From an uncultured Litoreibacter sp. (GTDB taxonomy: Bacteria > Pseudomonadota > Alphaproteobacteria > Rhodobacterales > Rhodobacteraceae): DNA of 64,000 nucleotides. The notes beneath the pieces are model-generated. The model was not told the DNA's origin, ran no database searches, and saw only the letters and a program-made list of their open reading frames with translations. Below, one piece after another: positions 62,856 to 64,000 of the stretch. Location: assembly GCA_947501685.1 (NCBI GenBank), contig CANMWQ010000002.1, positions 310,001 to 374,000 of the forward strand. Direction: 5' to 3'. Numbering within the stretch: position 1 is the stretch's first letter; each line of letters opens with the position of its first letter. Position numbers and translations under genes: made by a program.

Positions 62856-64000
62856 ATGACCGATCTTGCGCCCCTCCGCCGCGCCTTGCTTTCCGTCTCC
62901 GACAAAACCGGCCTGATAGAGCTGGGCCAGGCGCTTGCCGCGCGCGGGGTTGAACTGCTCTCTACGGGGGGTTCAGCTGCGGCCCTTCGCGCGGCAGGTC
63001 TGCACGTGGGCGACGTCGCAGAGATCACCGGCTTTCCAGAGATGATGGACGGGCGGGTCAAGACATTGCATCCGGCTGTGCATGGTGGCCTGCTAGCCCT
63101 GCGCGACGACAAAGCCCACGTCGCGGCAATGCAAGAGCATGATATCGGTCCCATCGACCTGCTGGTCGTGAACCTCTACCCCTTTGAGGAGACCGTTGCC
63201 AAAGGGGCCGATTACGACACTTGCATTGAGAATATTGATATCGGCGGCCCTGCCATGATCCGGGCAGCGTCCAAGAACCATAAGTTCGTCTCGGTGGTCA
63301 CTGATGTTGAGGATTACGCCGCACTTTTGGCTGAGTTGGACGCCCATGACGGGCAAACAAGCTACGCCTTCCGCCAGACGCTTGCGCTCACCGCGTATTC
63401 GCGCACGGCGGCTTATGATGCGGCGGTCTCCGCCTGGATGGCGGACGCATTGGGAGAGGTTCCGCGCCGTCGCGCTGTGGCTGGCACGCTGGCCCAAACT
63501 CTGCGCTACGGCGAGAACCCGCATCAAAACGCGGCCTTCTATGTCGATGGCTCTTCCCGCCCCGGCGTGGCCACGGCCAAGCAACACCAAGGCAAAGAGC
63601 TGTCTTACAACAACATCAACGACACCGACGCTGCCTTTGAACTGGTCGCGGAGTTTGACCCCAAAGACGGCCCGGCGGTTGCGATTATCAAGCACGCCAA
63701 CCCCTGCGGCGTGGCGCGCGGAGCGACGGTGGCTGAGGCCTATGAAAAGGCGTTTCAATGCGACCAGACCTCGGCCTTTGGCGGCATCATTGCCGTGAAC
63801 CAGCCGCTGGATGGGGCCACGGCTGAGGCTATCAGCGGCATCTTCACCGAGGTGGTGATCGCCCCCGGCGCGGACGCTGATTCACTGAGCATCTTTGCCA
63901 AGAAGAAAAACTTGCGCCTGCTGACCACTGACGGCTTGCCGGACGTTAGCGCTGGCGGGCTGACCTATCGGCAGGTTTCCGGCGGGTTGTTGGTGCAGGA
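62856..64000 (+). CDS. purH: Bifunctional IMP cyclohydrolase / AICAR formyltransferase, 3' part outside the window
   Basis: The first 381 codons of purH, running off the right edge. The N-terminal MGS-like IMP cyclohydrolase domain (about 1-145: [58 protein letters not shown]) is complete; the AICAR transformylase domain begins near 200 ([25 protein letters not shown]) and is truncated. The two activities carry out the last steps of IMP synthesis. AAGGA lies before the ATG at 62856. The frame is open throughout, so this is a window edge, not a broken gene. Confidence 0.96.
   Translation, partial: MTDLAPLRRALLSVSDKTGLIELGQALAARGVELLSTGGSAAALRAAGLHVGDVAEITGFPEMMDGRVKTLHPAVHGGLLALRDDKAHVAAMQEHDIGPIDLLVVNLYPFEETVAKGADYDTCIENIDIGGPAMIRAASKNHKFVSVVTDVEDYAALLAELDAHDGQTSYAFRQTLALTAYSRTAAYDAAVSAWMADALGEVPRRRAVAGTLAQTLRYGENPHQNAAFYVDGSSRPGVATAKQHQGKELSYNNINDTDAAFELVAEFDPKDGPAVAIIKHANPCGVARGATVAEAYEKAFQCDQTSAFGGIIAVNQPLDGATAEAISGIFTEVVIAPGADADSLSIFAKKKNLRLLTTDGLPDVSAGGLTYRQVSGGLLVQ

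Noticed and set aside
1-64000. CRISPR array, transposon, integrase or prophage genes
   Set aside because: No regular direct repeats with spacers, no transposase or integrase motifs and no phage structural genes anywhere in the window.

Overview
The window reads as chromosomal core DNA of a marine alphaproteobacterium of the order Rhodobacterales (Roseobacter group). The DNA is GC-rich with strong third-position G/C. The clues are a Rhodobacter-type acidic porin, gene neighbourhoods such as holA-lptE-leuS and rbfA-truB-rpsO-pnp, an rsmB-heparinase-purH run, a VPLPA-type C-terminal sorting tail, and two long FAD/GcvT fusion oxidoreductases of the kind marine Rhodobacterales use on methylated amines. 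I see no rRNA, tRNA, CRISPR array, transposase or prophage.

Layout. 1-9.6 kb: a minus-strand DUF4170/CysQ/PmbA group, a crotonase-flavoprotein pair, a GST, then holA-lptE-leuS behind a terminator that follows a DUF3576 lipoprotein gene. 9.9-20.7 kb: porin, PLP homeostasis protein, ribA with a coupled L,D-transpeptidase, an OmpR-type regulator, an MFS transporter, xthA, a thioredoxin-like chaperone / Lon-domain protein / Trm112 run, a UbiH-type hydroxylase and an amidase. 20.8-29.1 kb: DapC-like aminotransferase, ftsK, lolA, a lytic transglycosylase lipoprotein, an AEC transporter, hspQ and a gamma-glutamyltransferase-like protein. 29.4-32.8 kb: a STAS/anti-sigma-kinase pair and a thiolase / methionine-sulfoxide reductase / L-threonate-dehydrogenase-like operon.

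32.9-41.9 kb is the metabolic centrepiece: a cupin-type XRE regulator behind an inverted repeat, a LysE exporter, a GFA-type protein, two different dimethylglycine-dehydrogenase-like flavoproteins, a homocysteine S-methyltransferase, a PNPOx-fold protein and an MDR oxidoreductase, all co-oriented and mostly overlapping. I infer a methylated-glycine (betaine, dimethylglycine, sarcosine) demethylation operon feeding methionine and one-carbon metabolism.

42-50.2 kb mixes housekeeping genes (RluA, cold-shock protein, aldehyde dehydrogenase, 1-Cys peroxiredoxin, L,D-transpeptidase) with a VPLPA-tailed GDSL hydrolase and a small AT-richer surface-polysaccharide patch: an RgpF-like protein, an FkbM methyltransferase and a decayed gene end. 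50.2-58.1 kb is the rbfA-truB-rpsO-pnp translation/RNA-decay neighbourhood, interrupted twice. A DUF1643 protein and a membrane protein lie between truB and rpsO. A Fic protein and a methyltransferase with a broken start lie between rpsO and pnp. 58.2 kb to the end: dapB, a secreted protein, an SDHAF4-like protein, rsmB, a heparinase-like protein and the first two thirds of purH, which runs off the window.

Unusual non-coding structure includes a cluster of TGTACAA palindromes inside leuS, a perfect 17-bp inverted repeat built of TTTTGGGACA decamers near rpsO, concentric inverted repeats upstream of fic, and a two-turn CGTGAAA/TTTCACG repeat upstream of the XRE regulator. All functional calls come from reading motifs; no database search was possible.
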